This document shows, piece after piece, positions 8,705-17,517 of a stretch of DNA of 64,000 nt. The stretch is from positions 3,312,501-3,376,500 of the forward strand of contig NZ_BCQA01000001.1 in assembly GCF_001748145.1 (NCBI RefSeq). Direction: 5' to 3'. This DNA is from Bosea sp. BIWAKO-01 (lineage in GTDB: Bacteria; Pseudomonadota; Alphaproteobacteria; Rhizobiales; Beijerinckiaceae). Numbering within the stretch: position 1 is the stretch's first letter; each line of letters begins with the position of its first letter. The notes under the pieces were generated by a model. That model made no database searches. It saw only the letters and a list, made by a program, of their open reading frames with translations, and had not been told where the DNA came from. Made by a program: the position numbers and the translations under genes.

Positions 8705-8733
8705 AAAAGCCCGGCCGTTAGGCCGGGCTTTTG
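8705..8733. terminator. Bidirectional terminator between rcdA and rpmE
   Basis: A perfect 12-bp stem, AAAAGCCCGGCC (8705-8716) with GGCCGGGCTTTT (8721-8732), around loop GTTA. T runs on both strands suit the two convergent genes rcdA and rpmE. Confidence 0.85.
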
Positions 8734-8774
8734 TGTATGCAGGCTGCGTCGATCGGGGACGATCGACGGCCGAA

Positions 8775-9008
8775 TTACTTCTTGCCGAGCGCGCTGAGGG
8801 CGCCGAAGCGCGAATTGAAGCGCGAGACGCGGCCGCCGCGGTCCATCAGCTGCTGGGTGCCGCCGGTCCAGGCCGGGTGGGTCTTCGGGTCGATGTCGAG
8901 ATTGAGGGTGTCACCCTCCTTGCCGAGCGTCGAACGCGTGAAGTATTCGGTGCCATCGGTCATGACGACCTTGATGGTGTGGTAGTCGGGATGGATGCCG
9001 GTCTTCAT
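8775..9008 (-). CDS. rpmE: 50S ribosomal protein L31, zinc-free type
   Basis: L31 of 77 residues, starting [10 protein letters not shown] and containing the conserved block [19 protein letters not shown]. The CxxC zinc-binding cysteines of the classical form are absent. This is common in Alphaproteobacteria and does not by itself mean a zinc-starvation paralogue. The gene is monocistronic, has a shared terminator downstream, and is divergent from the ABC exporter at 9154. Confidence 0.95.
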   Translation of the reverse strand: MKTGIHPDYHTIKVVMTDGTEYFTRSTLGKEGDTLNLDIDPKTHPAWTGGTQQLMDRGGRVSRFNSRFGALSALGKK

Positions 9009-9153
9009 GGCGAAATCCTCAATCGTAAGCGGGCACGGTCGATAACCAGGCTAGCTGGCCGGCCCGTCGAACAATTCGTATGAGCCTGTCGTGAAGTCGC
9101 CAGCGCAATAGCGCAGGCGAAGCGACAGCGCAAGCATGACAGGACAGTGAAGC

Positions 9154-10932
9154 GTGGCCGAAGATAACGAAGACCAGAAAAAGACGCGCCCCGATTTCCA
9201 TTCTCTCTCCTCCTTCTGGCCCTATGCGCTGGCGCAGAAGGGGCGGATCGCGCTTGCCATCCTCGCACTGACCGTCGCCTCGGGCGCGACTCTGGTGCTG
9301 CCGCTCGCGGTCCGTCGCGTCATCGATGTCGGGTTCTCCGGCGGCGATCAAGCGCTCGCCCACAATTATTTCATGCTGCTGATCGGGGTCGTCGCCGTGC
9401 TGGCGCTGGCGAGCTCGGCGCGATTCTACCTGGTGATGACCATCGGCGAGCGCATCGTTTCGAGCCTGCGTGCCGATGTCTTCACCCATCTGACCCGGCT
9501 CGAGCCTGCCTTCTTCGATTCGAGCCGCGCCGGCGACCTTGTCTCGCGCCTCACGGCGGATACGACGCAGATCAAATCGGCCTTCGGTTCGGCCGCCTCG
9601 ATCGCATTGCGCAACGGCATCATGTTTCTCGGTGCCCTGGCGCTCATGGTCGTGACGAGCCCCCAGCTTTCGGCCATCGTCATCGCCGCGATCCCGTTGA
9701 TCGTGCTGCCGCTGGTCTTTTCCGGACGCTCGGTCCGGCGCCGGGCGCGGGCGGCACAGGATCGCCTGGCCGATGCCTCAGCCTTCGCCTCGGAGGCGGT
9801 CGGCGCGATCCGGACCATGCAATCATTCGGCGCCGAGCGGCAGACGGCACGGGCCTTCGAGAGTGCTTCGAACGATGCCTATGCGGCCTCGCGCTCCGCG
9901 ACGCGCTCGCGTGCCATCCTCTCGGGCGTCGCAATCTTCCTGGTCAGCGCGAGCGTGGTCTGCGTGCTCTGGGTCGGCGCCATGGATGTCTTTGCCGGCC
10001 GGATGACCGGCGGCAGGCTTTCGCAATTCGTGCTCTATGCGGTGCTGGCGGCCAGTTCGCTCGGACAGCTCTCAGAGGTCTATGGCGAGATCTCGGCCGC
10101 TACCGGTGCGGCCGGGCGCCTCGGCGAAATCCTCGCGACGAAACCGGCGATCACCGCGCCTGCGCACCCAAAGCCGATGCCCGAGCCGTCGCTCGGCGAA
10201 CTCGCCTTCGAACGCGTCTCCTTCTCATACCCGGGGCGGACGGTCTTGGCGCTGCATGAGATGTCCTTCAGCGTCCGCCCGGGCGAGCGCATTGCCCTGG
10301 TCGGCCCTTCCGGCGCCGGCAAGAGCACGGTGCTGCAGCTTGCGCTGCGCTTCTTTGATCCGGCGGAGGGCCGCATCATGGTCGATGGCGTCGCCGGGAC
10401 CGATGCCGACCCGGAAGCCTGGCGGCAACGCTTCGCCCTGGTGCCGCAGGAGCCGACCGTGTTCGGCGTCTCGGTGCGGGACAATATCGCCTATGGCCGC
10501 CCCGGTGCGAGCCGCGAAGAGGTCGAGGAAGCCGCCCGCCTTGCCGCAGCCGACGGCTTCATCCGTGCTCTGCCGCAAGGTTACGACACTGTTGTCGGCG
10601 AGCGTGGCGTCACGCTCTCGGGCGGCCAGCGCCAGCGTCTGGCGATCGCCCGGGCGGTGCTGAAGGATGCGCCGATCCTGCTGTTGGACGAGGCCACCTC
10701 CGCGCTCGATTCCGAAAGCGAACGCGCGGTCCAGGATGCGCTCGACCGGTTGATGCAGGGCCGCACCACGCTGGTGGTCGCACATCGGCTCGCCACCATC
10801 CTTTCTGCCGATCGCATCCTGGTTCTGGACGAGGGCCGGGTGGTGGAGGAGGGCACCCACGCGGAACTCAAGGCGAGAGGCGGGCTTTATGCCAGGCTGG
10901 CTGCCCTGCAATTCGGGCTGGAGGCGGCGTAG
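9154..10932 (+). CDS. ABC exporter, fused permease and ATPase (ABCB/MsbA type)
   Basis: Half-transporter of 592 residues that works as a dimer in the inner membrane. Six hydrophobic segments occupy roughly residues 25-310. The ATPase domain follows, with Walker A GPSGAGKST near residue 384, the signature LSGGQRQR near 488 and Walker B ILLLDEAT near 508, and then an H-loop AHRLATI. All key residues are intact. The branch is close to lipid/multidrug exporters of the MsbA/ABCB family, but the substrate cannot be told. The start is GTG at 9154 after AGGACA. It is divergent from rpmE. Confidence 0.9.
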   Translation: MAEDNEDQKKTRPDFHSLSSFWPYALAQKGRIALAILALTVASGATLVLPLAVRRVIDVGFSGGDQALAHNYFMLLIGVVAVLALASSARFYLVMTIGERIVSSLRADVFTHLTRLEPAFFDSSRAGDLVSRLTADTTQIKSAFGSAASIALRNGIMFLGALALMVVTSPQLSAIVIAAIPLIVLPLVFSGRSVRRRARAAQDRLADASAFASEAVGAIRTMQSFGAERQTARAFESASNDAYAASRSATRSRAILSGVAIFLVSASVVCVLWVGAMDVFAGRMTGGRLSQFVLYAVLAASSLGQLSEVYGEISAATGAAGRLGEILATKPAITAPAHPKPMPEPSLGELAFERVSFSYPGRTVLALHEMSFSVRPGERIALVGPSGAGKSTVLQLALRFFDPAEGRIMVDGVAGTDADPEAWRQRFALVPQEPTVFGVSVRDNIAYGRPGASREEVEEAARLAAADGFIRALPQGYDTVVGERGVTLSGGQRQRLAIARAVLKDAPILLLDEATSALDSESERAVQDALDRLMQGRTTLVVAHRLATILSADRILVLDEGRVVEEGTHAELKARGGLYARLAALQFGLEAA

Positions 10933-11347
10933 CCGAGCGCTCCGGGCGCAATCTGGGCCGATGCCCGGCAATTCCGGTTTCGCGACACGATGATGGCAGC
11001 GACGCCGCCATCGTGCCCGGGCTCTTTGCTTTGCCCCCGGCATGGCGGCGGGAGTTCGCGCGCCTCAATCGGATCGCCCTCAACGCCAGAGCGCTCCACG
11101 CGAGGCACGAGTAGAGGTTCCGTCTTGCGAGGTGAAACGGCCGGCTCTCGGAGATGTCCGGCTGTTCGCGCCGGTCAGACGTATCAGGGAATTGTAACGC
11201 CCTTGTCATTGCTGCAGGGCGTCGCTTCACTATTGCTGCAATTCGGCAAGACATCGGTTCTGTTCTGTGACGCAAATTGCGCAGCAGTTCCGGAACCCGT
11301 ACGCTCCACTCGTTGATGGGGTGCACGCCATTCGCGAAGGCGCAAGC
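10933..11347. other. 415-bp intergenic region, no gene seen
   Basis: No convincing coding frame or RNA. A weak interrupted hairpin pairs CACGATG..GGC near 10985 with GCCATCGTG near 11008, followed by a T-rich stretch, and could end transcription of the ABC exporter. The second half must hold the promoter of the EAL gene; TTGTCA near 11203 is a possible -35 without a good -10. Confidence 0.4.
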
Positions 11348-12937
11348 GTGAAGCGTTTTCACATCATCCTTGTCGCATCCGCGCTGGCCCTGATCGGGGC
11401 AATGCTTCCGATCGCCGTGATGCTCCATATCTCCTGGACGCTTGCCGTACGCACCGAGCAGGCTCGGCTGGAGCTGTTTGCCAAGCGGGTGATCGTGCGT
11501 GCGGATACGGCCTTCTCCGCGGCGAGCGAGGCCCTGCGAACCATCGCCGGCACCTCATATGAGCCCTGCACCGAGGAGCATATTGCCGCGATGCGCAGGC
11601 TCGCCATCAACAACCGCTCAATCGATGAGGTCGGGTATTTTCGCGACGGAATCCTGAAATGCACATCCTGGGGGCAGACGGCCGACAGGATCGCCCACTC
11701 TCCCGGCGACTACGTGACCGCGGACGGGATCGAAGTCATCGTCAGGATGTGGCCGCTGGTGAGCGGCGGCGATGCCAGGATGGCGCTGCACTACAGGGAC
11801 TACAATGTCCTGATCGATCCGGTGCGCCTGGTTGACGTCATCGTCGACCCCGGCATCAAGATTGCGGTCGGCAACGACAAGGGCGTGCTGATTGGTGCCC
11901 TGAACGATCCGGATCCCCGGCTGCTGCACCTCCTGCTCGCCGATCCGCGCACGGGTATGGACGATCACAACGTCTTTGCAGCCGCCCGCGCTCAAGGGTG
12001 GGTCGCGGTGGCGGCCCAGTCGCGTGACAGCCTGCTGAAGCCACTCCGGCGGGAGCGAATGCTGCTTCTGCCGGTCGGGGCCTTCATCGCGGCTTTCATC
12101 GTCGGCATCATCATCTGGCTGTCCCGCAAGCGTCTCTCTCCGTTGGGGGAGTTGACGATCGCAGTGCGCAACCGCGAATTCATCGTGCATTATCAGCCGA
12201 TCATCGAGCTCGAGACCGGCATCTGCGTTGGGGCCGAGGCCTTGGTGCGTTGGCGGCGCCCCGATGGCTCCCTGGTGCAGCCGGATCTCTTTGTTCCGCT
12301 TGCGGAAGAAAGCGGGCTGATCATGCCGATCACCGATCAGATCGTCGACGCGGTGATCCATGATATGAAGGCGGTGCTGGTGGCCGACCGATCCTTGCAC
12401 ATCGCGGTCAATCTCTGTGCGGACGATATCAAGACCGGGCGGATTCTGTCGTTCATCCAGACCGCGCTCGAGCAGACGGGCATAAGGCCGCAGCAGATCT
12501 GGCTCGAGGCGACCGAGCGCGGCTTCATCGATATCAATCCGGCGCGGGAGACGATCATTCAGGCCCGCAAGCTCAGTCATTCCGTGGCGATCGACGATTT
12601 CGGGACGGGCTATTCGAGCCTGCAATATCTGCAGGCCCTGCCGCTGGACGCCCTCAAGATCGACAAATCCTTCATCGACACGATCGGCCGGAACACGGCG
12701 ACCAGTTCGGTGACCTCTCACATCATCGACATGGCCAAAACGCTGAACCTGTTCATCGTCGCAGAAGGCGTCGAGACCCGCGAGCAGTTCGATTACCTGC
12801 TCGATCACGGCGTGCATTTTGCCCAAGGCTGGTTCTTTGCAAAACCGCTCCCCGCCAAGGAGTTCATCACCTTCTATCACGACAGGCAGGCGAGCCACGG
12901 TTCGGGGCCCGACGTCATCCGGCGCGCCGCCGCCTGA
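11348..12937 (+). CDS. Membrane cyclic-di-GMP phosphodiesterase with CSS sensor and EAL domain
   Basis: Protein of 529 residues. An N-terminal membrane helix (RFHIILVASALALIGAML) is followed by a periplasmic CSS-type domain with two cysteines, in SYEPCTEEH and ILKCTSWG. A second helix lies near residue 240 (LLLPVGAFIAAFIVGII), then a complete EAL domain. Catalytic features are present: EALVRW, the acidic pair in IDDFGTGYSS, the lysine in LKIDKSF, and EGVET. It should therefore hydrolyse c-di-GMP, probably under redox control of the periplasmic cysteines. I prefer GTG 11348 (GAAGG seven bases before) over ATG 11267, which would add 27 residues and has no ribosome site. Confidence 0.85.
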   Translation: MKRFHIILVASALALIGAMLPIAVMLHISWTLAVRTEQARLELFAKRVIVRADTAFSAASEALRTIAGTSYEPCTEEHIAAMRRLAINNRSIDEVGYFRDGILKCTSWGQTADRIAHSPGDYVTADGIEVIVRMWPLVSGGDARMALHYRDYNVLIDPVRLVDVIVDPGIKIAVGNDKGVLIGALNDPDPRLLHLLLADPRTGMDDHNVFAAARAQGWVAVAAQSRDSLLKPLRRERMLLLPVGAFIAAFIVGIIIWLSRKRLSPLGELTIAVRNREFIVHYQPIIELETGICVGAEALVRWRRPDGSLVQPDLFVPLAEESGLIMPITDQIVDAVIHDMKAVLVADRSLHIAVNLCADDIKTGRILSFIQTALEQTGIRPQQIWLEATERGFIDINPARETIIQARKLSHSVAIDDFGTGYSSLQYLQALPLDALKIDKSFIDTIGRNTATSSVTSHIIDMAKTLNLFIVAEGVETREQFDYLLDHGVHFAQGWFFAKPLPAKEFITFYHDRQASHGSGPDVIRRAAA

Positions 12938-12949
12938 ACGGTCTTGTGG

Positions 12950-14398
12950 TTACGCCGGGAGCAACCGACCCAGGTTCGCCACGACCTCCTCGAGCGTGTC
13001 AGCGGTCACGCGCGAGATGCCGAAGACGAGCCCGGGCCGAGGCCGGCCAAGATGGAAGCGCGACATGGGCTGCATCGCATAGCCATGCTGGCTGAGGTGG
13101 TGTGCTGTGGCGCGATCATCGACACGTTGGTCCTTGAACCATGCGGCGAGTTGGAGGCCACCTGTGCCGCCGCCGAGGTGCAGAACCTGCCCGCAATGAT
13201 GGCTCAGGGCCGCCATGCTCATGGCCATGCGCGCGGCATAGGCAGCGTTCATCTTGCGAATATAGGCGCGCAGCCGCCCCTCTCGGATGAAATCGGCAAG
13301 CGCCGCCTGAACATGGATCGGTACAACCGCGCCGCGGAGTTGCAGGCTGACATAGGCGTCTTCCAGCAGCCAGGGCGGAACGATCGCATAGGCGACCCTT
13401 ACCCCCGGTGCCAGAACCTTCGAGAACGTGCCGAGATAGGCGACGACATTGTTCCGATCGATGCCCTGCAGCGCCGCGATCGGGCGGGATGCGTACTGGA
13501 ATTCGCTGTCGTAGTCGTCCTCGATGATCAGAGCTCCGCTGGCCTGCGCGACCTCCAGCAAGGCCAGTCGTCGTTGCAGGCTCATCGTTGCGCCTGTGGG
13601 GTATTGATGCGAGGGCGTTACATAGATCAGCCGCGCCGGCGGGCCGGAGGCCTTGCTGATATCGATCCCTGCGCTGTCGCAGGGGACCGGGACGATGCGT
13701 GCTCCGACCGCCTGCAACAAGGCCCGTGCCGCCGGGTATCCAGGCTCTTCCATCCAGGCGATACTGGCATCGCTTGCGCCGGCTTGGATCCGGATGGACG
13801 CGAGCAGGCCGATCGCCGCCCTGGTCGAGGGAAGAACGAGGACCTGCTCAGGCCGCGCGACAACGCCGCGCCGGTCGGCGACATGAGCGATGATCGCTTC
13901 CTGCAATTCGCGGATGCCACCGGCGTCGCCGTAGCCGAGATCGTGAATCCGCAGCGAGCGGGCTCGGGCGCCCAGACATCGCGCCCAGGTTGCGTGGGGA
14001 AAGTCGGCGAGGTCCGGGATGCCGGGCTCGAAGAGCTTCTCGGCGAGTGGTTCGGCGATCGGCCATGGAGTGGTCGGCTCGGCGCGATCCAGTCCCGGGG
14101 AGGGCAGCTTCGCAACGGGGGCAACGCGACTGGCCGATCCGGACGCGGCCACAAGATATCCTTCCGCCTTGAGCCGGTCATAGGCCAGGACGACTGTCGA
14201 GCGAGCGACACCAAGAGCGTTGGCCAAAACGCGCGTCGACGGCAGGCGCTGACCTGCAAGCAATTGGCCCTGCAGGATGCGGTCCCGTACCGCGCGGTAG
14301 ACCTGTCCTTCTAGATCTCCCGCGGTCCGATCGAGCGGAGACCACACCGGATGCGGAGGCGTTGTCGCGACGTCCAAAGTGGTCTGATGAAAATCCAT
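12950..14398 (-). CDS. MocR/PdxR-type regulator (GntR helix-turn-helix fused to aminotransferase domain)
   Basis: Fusion protein of 482 residues. The N-terminal winged helix, GntR family, contains GQRLPSTRVLANALGVARST near residue 55. The rest is a class I aminotransferase-like domain with the PLP-lysine region TFSKVLAPGVRVAY and the aspartate-tyrosine segment IIEDDYDSEF. Such proteins sense PLP or an amino compound and act as regulators rather than enzymes. It is divergent from a GNAT acetyltransferase gene, with 85 bp between the starts. This is the usual layout of a MocR regulator and its target, so it probably controls that gene and itself. It converges on the EAL gene. Confidence 0.85.
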   Translation of the reverse strand: MDFHQTTLDVATTPPHPVWSPLDRTAGDLEGQVYRAVRDRILQGQLLAGQRLPSTRVLANALGVARSTVVLAYDRLKAEGYLVAASGSASRVAPVAKLPSPGLDRAEPTTPWPIAEPLAEKLFEPGIPDLADFPHATWARCLGARARSLRIHDLGYGDAGGIRELQEAIIAHVADRRGVVARPEQVLVLPSTRAAIGLLASIRIQAGASDASIAWMEEPGYPAARALLQAVGARIVPVPCDSAGIDISKASGPPARLIYVTPSHQYPTGATMSLQRRLALLEVAQASGALIIEDDYDSEFQYASRPIAALQGIDRNNVVAYLGTFSKVLAPGVRVAYAIVPPWLLEDAYVSLQLRGAVVPIHVQAALADFIREGRLRAYIRKMNAAYAARMAMSMAALSHHCGQVLHLGGGTGGLQLAAWFKDQRVDDRATAHHLSQHGYAMQPMSRFHLGRPRPGLVFGISRVTADTLEEVVANLGRLLPA

Positions 14399-14418
14399 GA
14401 AGTGGCAGTTTATGTCCT

Positions 14419-14446
14419 ACCGGCAATCCCGACAACTGTCGCCGGT
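14419..14446. promoter_or_regulatory. Nested inverted repeat in the MocR/GNAT divergent promoter region
   Basis: ACCGGC (14419-14424) pairs with GCCGGT (14441-14446), and inside them GACA (14431-14434) pairs with TGTC (14437-14440). It lies between the two divergent start codons, so it is a candidate binding site for the MocR protein. A hairpin in the GNAT leader is the alternative. Confidence 0.35.
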
Positions 14447-14483
14447 TTCGGTCTTCAACCCGGTTCGACATCAGGAACGCATC

Positions 14484-15143
14484 ATGGATCTCTCTCATTG
14501 GAAGGGCGTGTCGCGCCCGGAGCGCGTAGCGCTGGATGGGCGGTACACCCGGCTCGAGCCGCTGGAGGCTGCGCGGCACGGCAAGGATCTCCTCGTCTCG
14601 GCCCAGCAACCAGGTGCGCAGGACCGCTTCCGTTATCTGTTCGAGGAGGCGCCAGCCGATCTGGCAGCCTTCGATCCCTGGCTCGAGAAGGCGTCAGCCT
14701 CGCCCGATCCGCTGTTCTTTGCCGTGATCGACAAGCGGACCGGTCGGGCCGAGGGACGCCAGGCGCTGATGCGGATCGAGCCTGCACATGGTGTGATCGA
14801 GATCGGCAACATCCTGTGGGGGCCCGCGATCGCTCGCAGTCGTGTCGCGACCGAGGCGCTCTATCTCTTTGCCAGCCATGCCTTCGACACGCTCGGCTAC
14901 CGCCGCTTCGAGTGGAAATGCAACAACCTCAACGAGCCCTCGAAGCGCGCTGCGCAACGCTTCGGCTTCACGCCGGAGGGTGTGTTCCGCCAGCACATGG
15001 TCACCAAGGGGCGAAATCGCGATACGGCCTGGTTCGCGATGATCGATGGCGACTGGCCGCGCCTGAAGGCCGGCTACGAGGCCTGGCTCAGCCAGGACAA
15101 TTTTGACGAGAACGGCCAGCAGCGTTCGAAGCTGGCATTCTAA
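14484..15143 (+). CDS. GNAT family N-acetyltransferase (RimL-like)
   Basis: GNAT-fold acyltransferase of 219 residues. Visible elements are the N-terminal TRLEPLEAARHGKDL, the acetyl-CoA-binding region IEIGNILWGPAIARSRVATE and the end RFGFTPEGVFRQHMV. These are typical of the RimJ/RimL-like branch that acetylates protein N-termini or small amines. The ATG at 14484 is preceded by AGGAACG. Upstream in-frame ATGs at 14397 and 14412 lack a ribosome site and would overlap the regulatory region. The divergent MocR-type gene is its likely regulator, which hints at a small-molecule amine substrate. Confidence 0.85.
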   Translation: MDLSHWKGVSRPERVALDGRYTRLEPLEAARHGKDLLVSAQQPGAQDRFRYLFEEAPADLAAFDPWLEKASASPDPLFFAVIDKRTGRAEGRQALMRIEPAHGVIEIGNILWGPAIARSRVATEALYLFASHAFDTLGYRRFEWKCNNLNEPSKRAAQRFGFTPEGVFRQHMVTKGRNRDTAWFAMIDGDWPRLKAGYEAWLSQDNFDENGQQRSKLAF

Positions 15144-15210
15144 GGTTGGCGCCAGCGTCTCGCATGCTGTTCGGGCCAAGGCATTTGGCTGGATAGGCGT
15201 GATACGGGTT

Positions 15211-15236
15211 GGGAAGGCCGCCAGGGCGGCTTTCCC
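15211..15236. terminator. Bidirectional hairpin between GNAT and OmpA-like genes
   Basis: GGGAAGGCCGC (15211-15221) pairs with GCGGCTTTCCC (15226-15236), with one G-T wobble and a short loop. It abuts the stop codon of the minus-strand gene and lies 68 bp past the GNAT stop, so it fits the end of both convergent units. The T tract is short. Confidence 0.6.
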
Positions 15237-16253
15237 TTACCGCTCCGTGATCTTGAACTCGATCCTGCGATTGCGCCGGTAGGCTTCATCGTTGCTGGCG
15301 AGGTCGAGAGGTTGGAACTCGCCGAACCCGGTTGCAGCGATGCGGTCGGCGGGGAGGCCGCGTGTGATCAGATACTCGACAACCGCGACCGCACGTGCCG
15401 TCGACAGGCTCCAGTTGGACGGGAACTGTGCGGAGCGGATCGGGCGGGCGTCGGTGTGGCCGTCAACGCGCAGGATCCACGGGATATCGGGTGGCATCTC
15501 ATGGCCGAGATCGGTCAGGATGGTGGCGAGCTTGTCGAGTTCGGCCTTTCCTTCAGGCTTCAGCACGGCCTGGCCGGCATCGAAGAACACCTCCGACTGG
15601 AAAACGAATCGGTCCCCGACGACACGGATGTCGGGACGTGTGCCAAGCACCTGCCTGAGACGGCCGAAGAAGTCGGAACGGTAGCGCGCCAGTTCCTGCA
15701 CGCGCTGCGCGAGGGCGACATTCAGTCGCGAACCGAGATCGGCAATACGGGTCTGCGATTCCTTGTCCTTGGCTTCGGACGCCTCGATGGCCTGCTCGAG
15801 CGCGGCGAGCTGCCGGCGCATGGCCTGGATCTGCAGGTTGACCTGCTCGACCGTCGCCTGGGCTCTGGCCGAGAGCTGCTTCTCCGCGTCGAGCGCCTTC
15901 TGGGTGTCGGCAAGCTGCGCCGGGCCGTTCGTCGCCTGCGCTTCGAGCGCACCCTGCAAGCGGCCGCGCTCGCTCTGTTCGCGCGTCAGGGTTGATTGCA
16001 TCAGGAGCAGGTTCTCCTGGGCCTGCCGGTTGGAGACGCGCTCCAGCGCAAGCAGGTCGGACAGCTCAGATATCTGGCGGTTCAGCCGTTCCAGCGCGGT
16101 GTCCTTGCCGGTCAGTTCCTGCGACAGGAAGAACTGTCCGAGCACGAAGACCGAGAGCAGGAAGACGATGCCGATCAGCATCGTCGAGAGGGCATCGACG
16201 AAGCCGGGCCAGAAATTCAGCTGCTCACGGCGGTAGGTGCGGGACAAAGCCAT
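15237..16253 (-). CDS. OmpA/MotB-like peptidoglycan-binding inner membrane protein
   Basis: Protein of 338 residues with one N-terminal membrane helix (residues about 18-40, ALSTMLIGIVFLLSVFVLGQ). A long coiled coil covers residues about 45-185. The C-terminal OmpA domain has the peptidoglycan-binding signature LRVDGHTDARPI and RNRRIEFKI. It has the architecture of MotB-type stator partners. The MotA/TolQ-like gene lies 57 bp upstream on the same strand, so the two probably form a proton-driven complex. It is not the flagellar motB, since no flagellar genes are near. The role of this conserved rhizobial pair is not known to me. Confidence 0.8.
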   Translation of the reverse strand: MALSRTYRREQLNFWPGFVDALSTMLIGIVFLLSVFVLGQFFLSQELTGKDTALERLNRQISELSDLLALERVSNRQAQENLLLMQSTLTREQSERGRLQGALEAQATNGPAQLADTQKALDAEKQLSARAQATVEQVNLQIQAMRRQLAALEQAIEASEAKDKESQTRIADLGSRLNVALAQRVQELARYRSDFFGRLRQVLGTRPDIRVVGDRFVFQSEVFFDAGQAVLKPEGKAELDKLATILTDLGHEMPPDIPWILRVDGHTDARPIRSAQFPSNWSLSTARAVAVVEYLITRGLPADRIAATGFGEFQPLDLASNDEAYRRNRRIEFKITER

Positions 16254-16310
16254 GGCTTCAGGCCTCCCTCGTCTCAGGACGCGCCTTCGTCAATATGCCC
16301 CATGAGCGGA

Positions 16311-17330
16311 TCATGGTTCGGAGACGCCGTTTGCGGTCAGGCGCTCGATCAGGCGCTTCAGATCCTTCTCGCGGGCCGCCTGGGCCTCGACCCAATCGCG
16401 GATCAACTGTTGTTCGGCACGCATGTGCTGGACCAGCCCCTGCACGCCTTCGGCAAGGTTCGAGATCGCCTGAGTGGCGGCGCGGTTATTGGGGCCGTCG
16501 GCCAGTGCTGCACTGAGCCGGTCGAGCTTGTCGCCGAGATTGCGGCCGATATCGGGGTTGAAGCCGGGGGCCGCGACGGCGGAGGCCGCCTCCCGGCTGC
16601 GCGAGCCGAGCCAGCTCTCGAGTTCGTTGCGGAAGCGCCGCTGTGCCTGACCGACCTGTAGTTCCAGGAAGCCCAGGATCAGCGAGCCCGCGATGCCGAA
16701 GAGCGAAGACGAAAAGGAGAGGCCCATGCCGGCAAGCGGTGCGGCAAGGCCGGCCTTGAGTTCGTCGAAGAGCACGCCGGCTTCCGCGCCTGTGCGCAGG
16801 CTCTTGATGACGTTACCGACCGAGCTCACGGTTTCGAGGAGGCCCCAGAAGGTGCCGAGCAGGCCGAGGAAGACGAGCAGGCCTGCGAGATAGCGCAGCA
16901 CCTCGCGACCGTCGTCGAGCCTTACCGCGATCGATTCGAGCACGGAGGCTGCTTGAGTGGGGGCGAGGGTCCCTGCATCGAGAGCCGGCAGTACCGGACC
17001 GAGCGGGGCAATGACCTGGCCGCGCTCGACATCGGCGAGCCCCGGCGCTGCGGCGAGCCGGGTCGCAGCGGCCGCTTCGCTGTTGACGCGCCAGAGTTCG
17101 CGCAACGCGATCAGCACGCCGACCAACAATGCACCGAGAATGAGCCCGTTGAGACCGGGATTGGTCATGAAGGCCGTGACAAGGCCGACCTGGAGGATGA
17201 AACCCAGGAATCCGATCAGGGCGATGAACAGGATTGCGCGGATCGCGTAGCGCAGCGGCCGCGAAAAGCGGGTTGTTTCCCGTGTCGTCGCGACCGTGCC
17301 CATCTCGGCCGCTGGGACCTCTCTGTCCAT
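16311..17330 (-). CDS. MotA/TolQ/ExbB-like proton channel protein
   Basis: Membrane protein of 339 residues. Two hydrophobic helices lie near residues 30-75 (AILFIALIGFLGFILQVGLV). A later pair, VLRYLAGLLVFLGLLGTFWG and GMGLSFSSSLFGIAGSLILG, is characteristic of the TolQ/ExbB/MotA channel core. It should assemble with the downstream OmpA/MotB-like protein. I chose ATG 17330 (MDREVPAAEM) because GGAAGACGAGG precedes it; a longer frame to 17453 has a low-complexity start. The inositol-phosphatase gene lies upstream. Confidence 0.8.
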   Translation of the reverse strand: MDREVPAAEMGTVATTRETTRFSRPLRYAIRAILFIALIGFLGFILQVGLVTAFMTNPGLNGLILGALLVGVLIALRELWRVNSEAAAATRLAAAPGLADVERGQVIAPLGPVLPALDAGTLAPTQAASVLESIAVRLDDGREVLRYLAGLLVFLGLLGTFWGLLETVSSVGNVIKSLRTGAEAGVLFDELKAGLAAPLAGMGLSFSSSLFGIAGSLILGFLELQVGQAQRRFRNELESWLGSRSREAASAVAAPGFNPDIGRNLGDKLDRLSAALADGPNNRAATQAISNLAEGVQGLVQHMRAEQQLIRDWVEAQAAREKDLKRLIERLTANGVSEP

Positions 17331-17517
17331 GCCTCGTCTTCCGTTCGCCTGGAGCCTGCCACACCCGGGTGATCCCGAGCTGGCGTCTCTCATCAACCAT
17401 CGGACCGTGAGCGGGGTGGACCCGAATCCGGGCACCCCTGTCCACGATCGCAACGCTGGAGGCAGACTGTCGCCTCCCGCTGCGCCATGATCAAGCGTGA
17501 AAGATCAAAGCTGTATG

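Noticed and set aside
15237..17330. Possible ZorA/ZorB core of a Zorya anti-phage system
   Set aside because: The MotA-like/OmpA-like pair resembles ZorAB in architecture, but no ZorC, ZorD or ZorE-like gene or other defence gene is adjacent. Neighbours are housekeeping genes.
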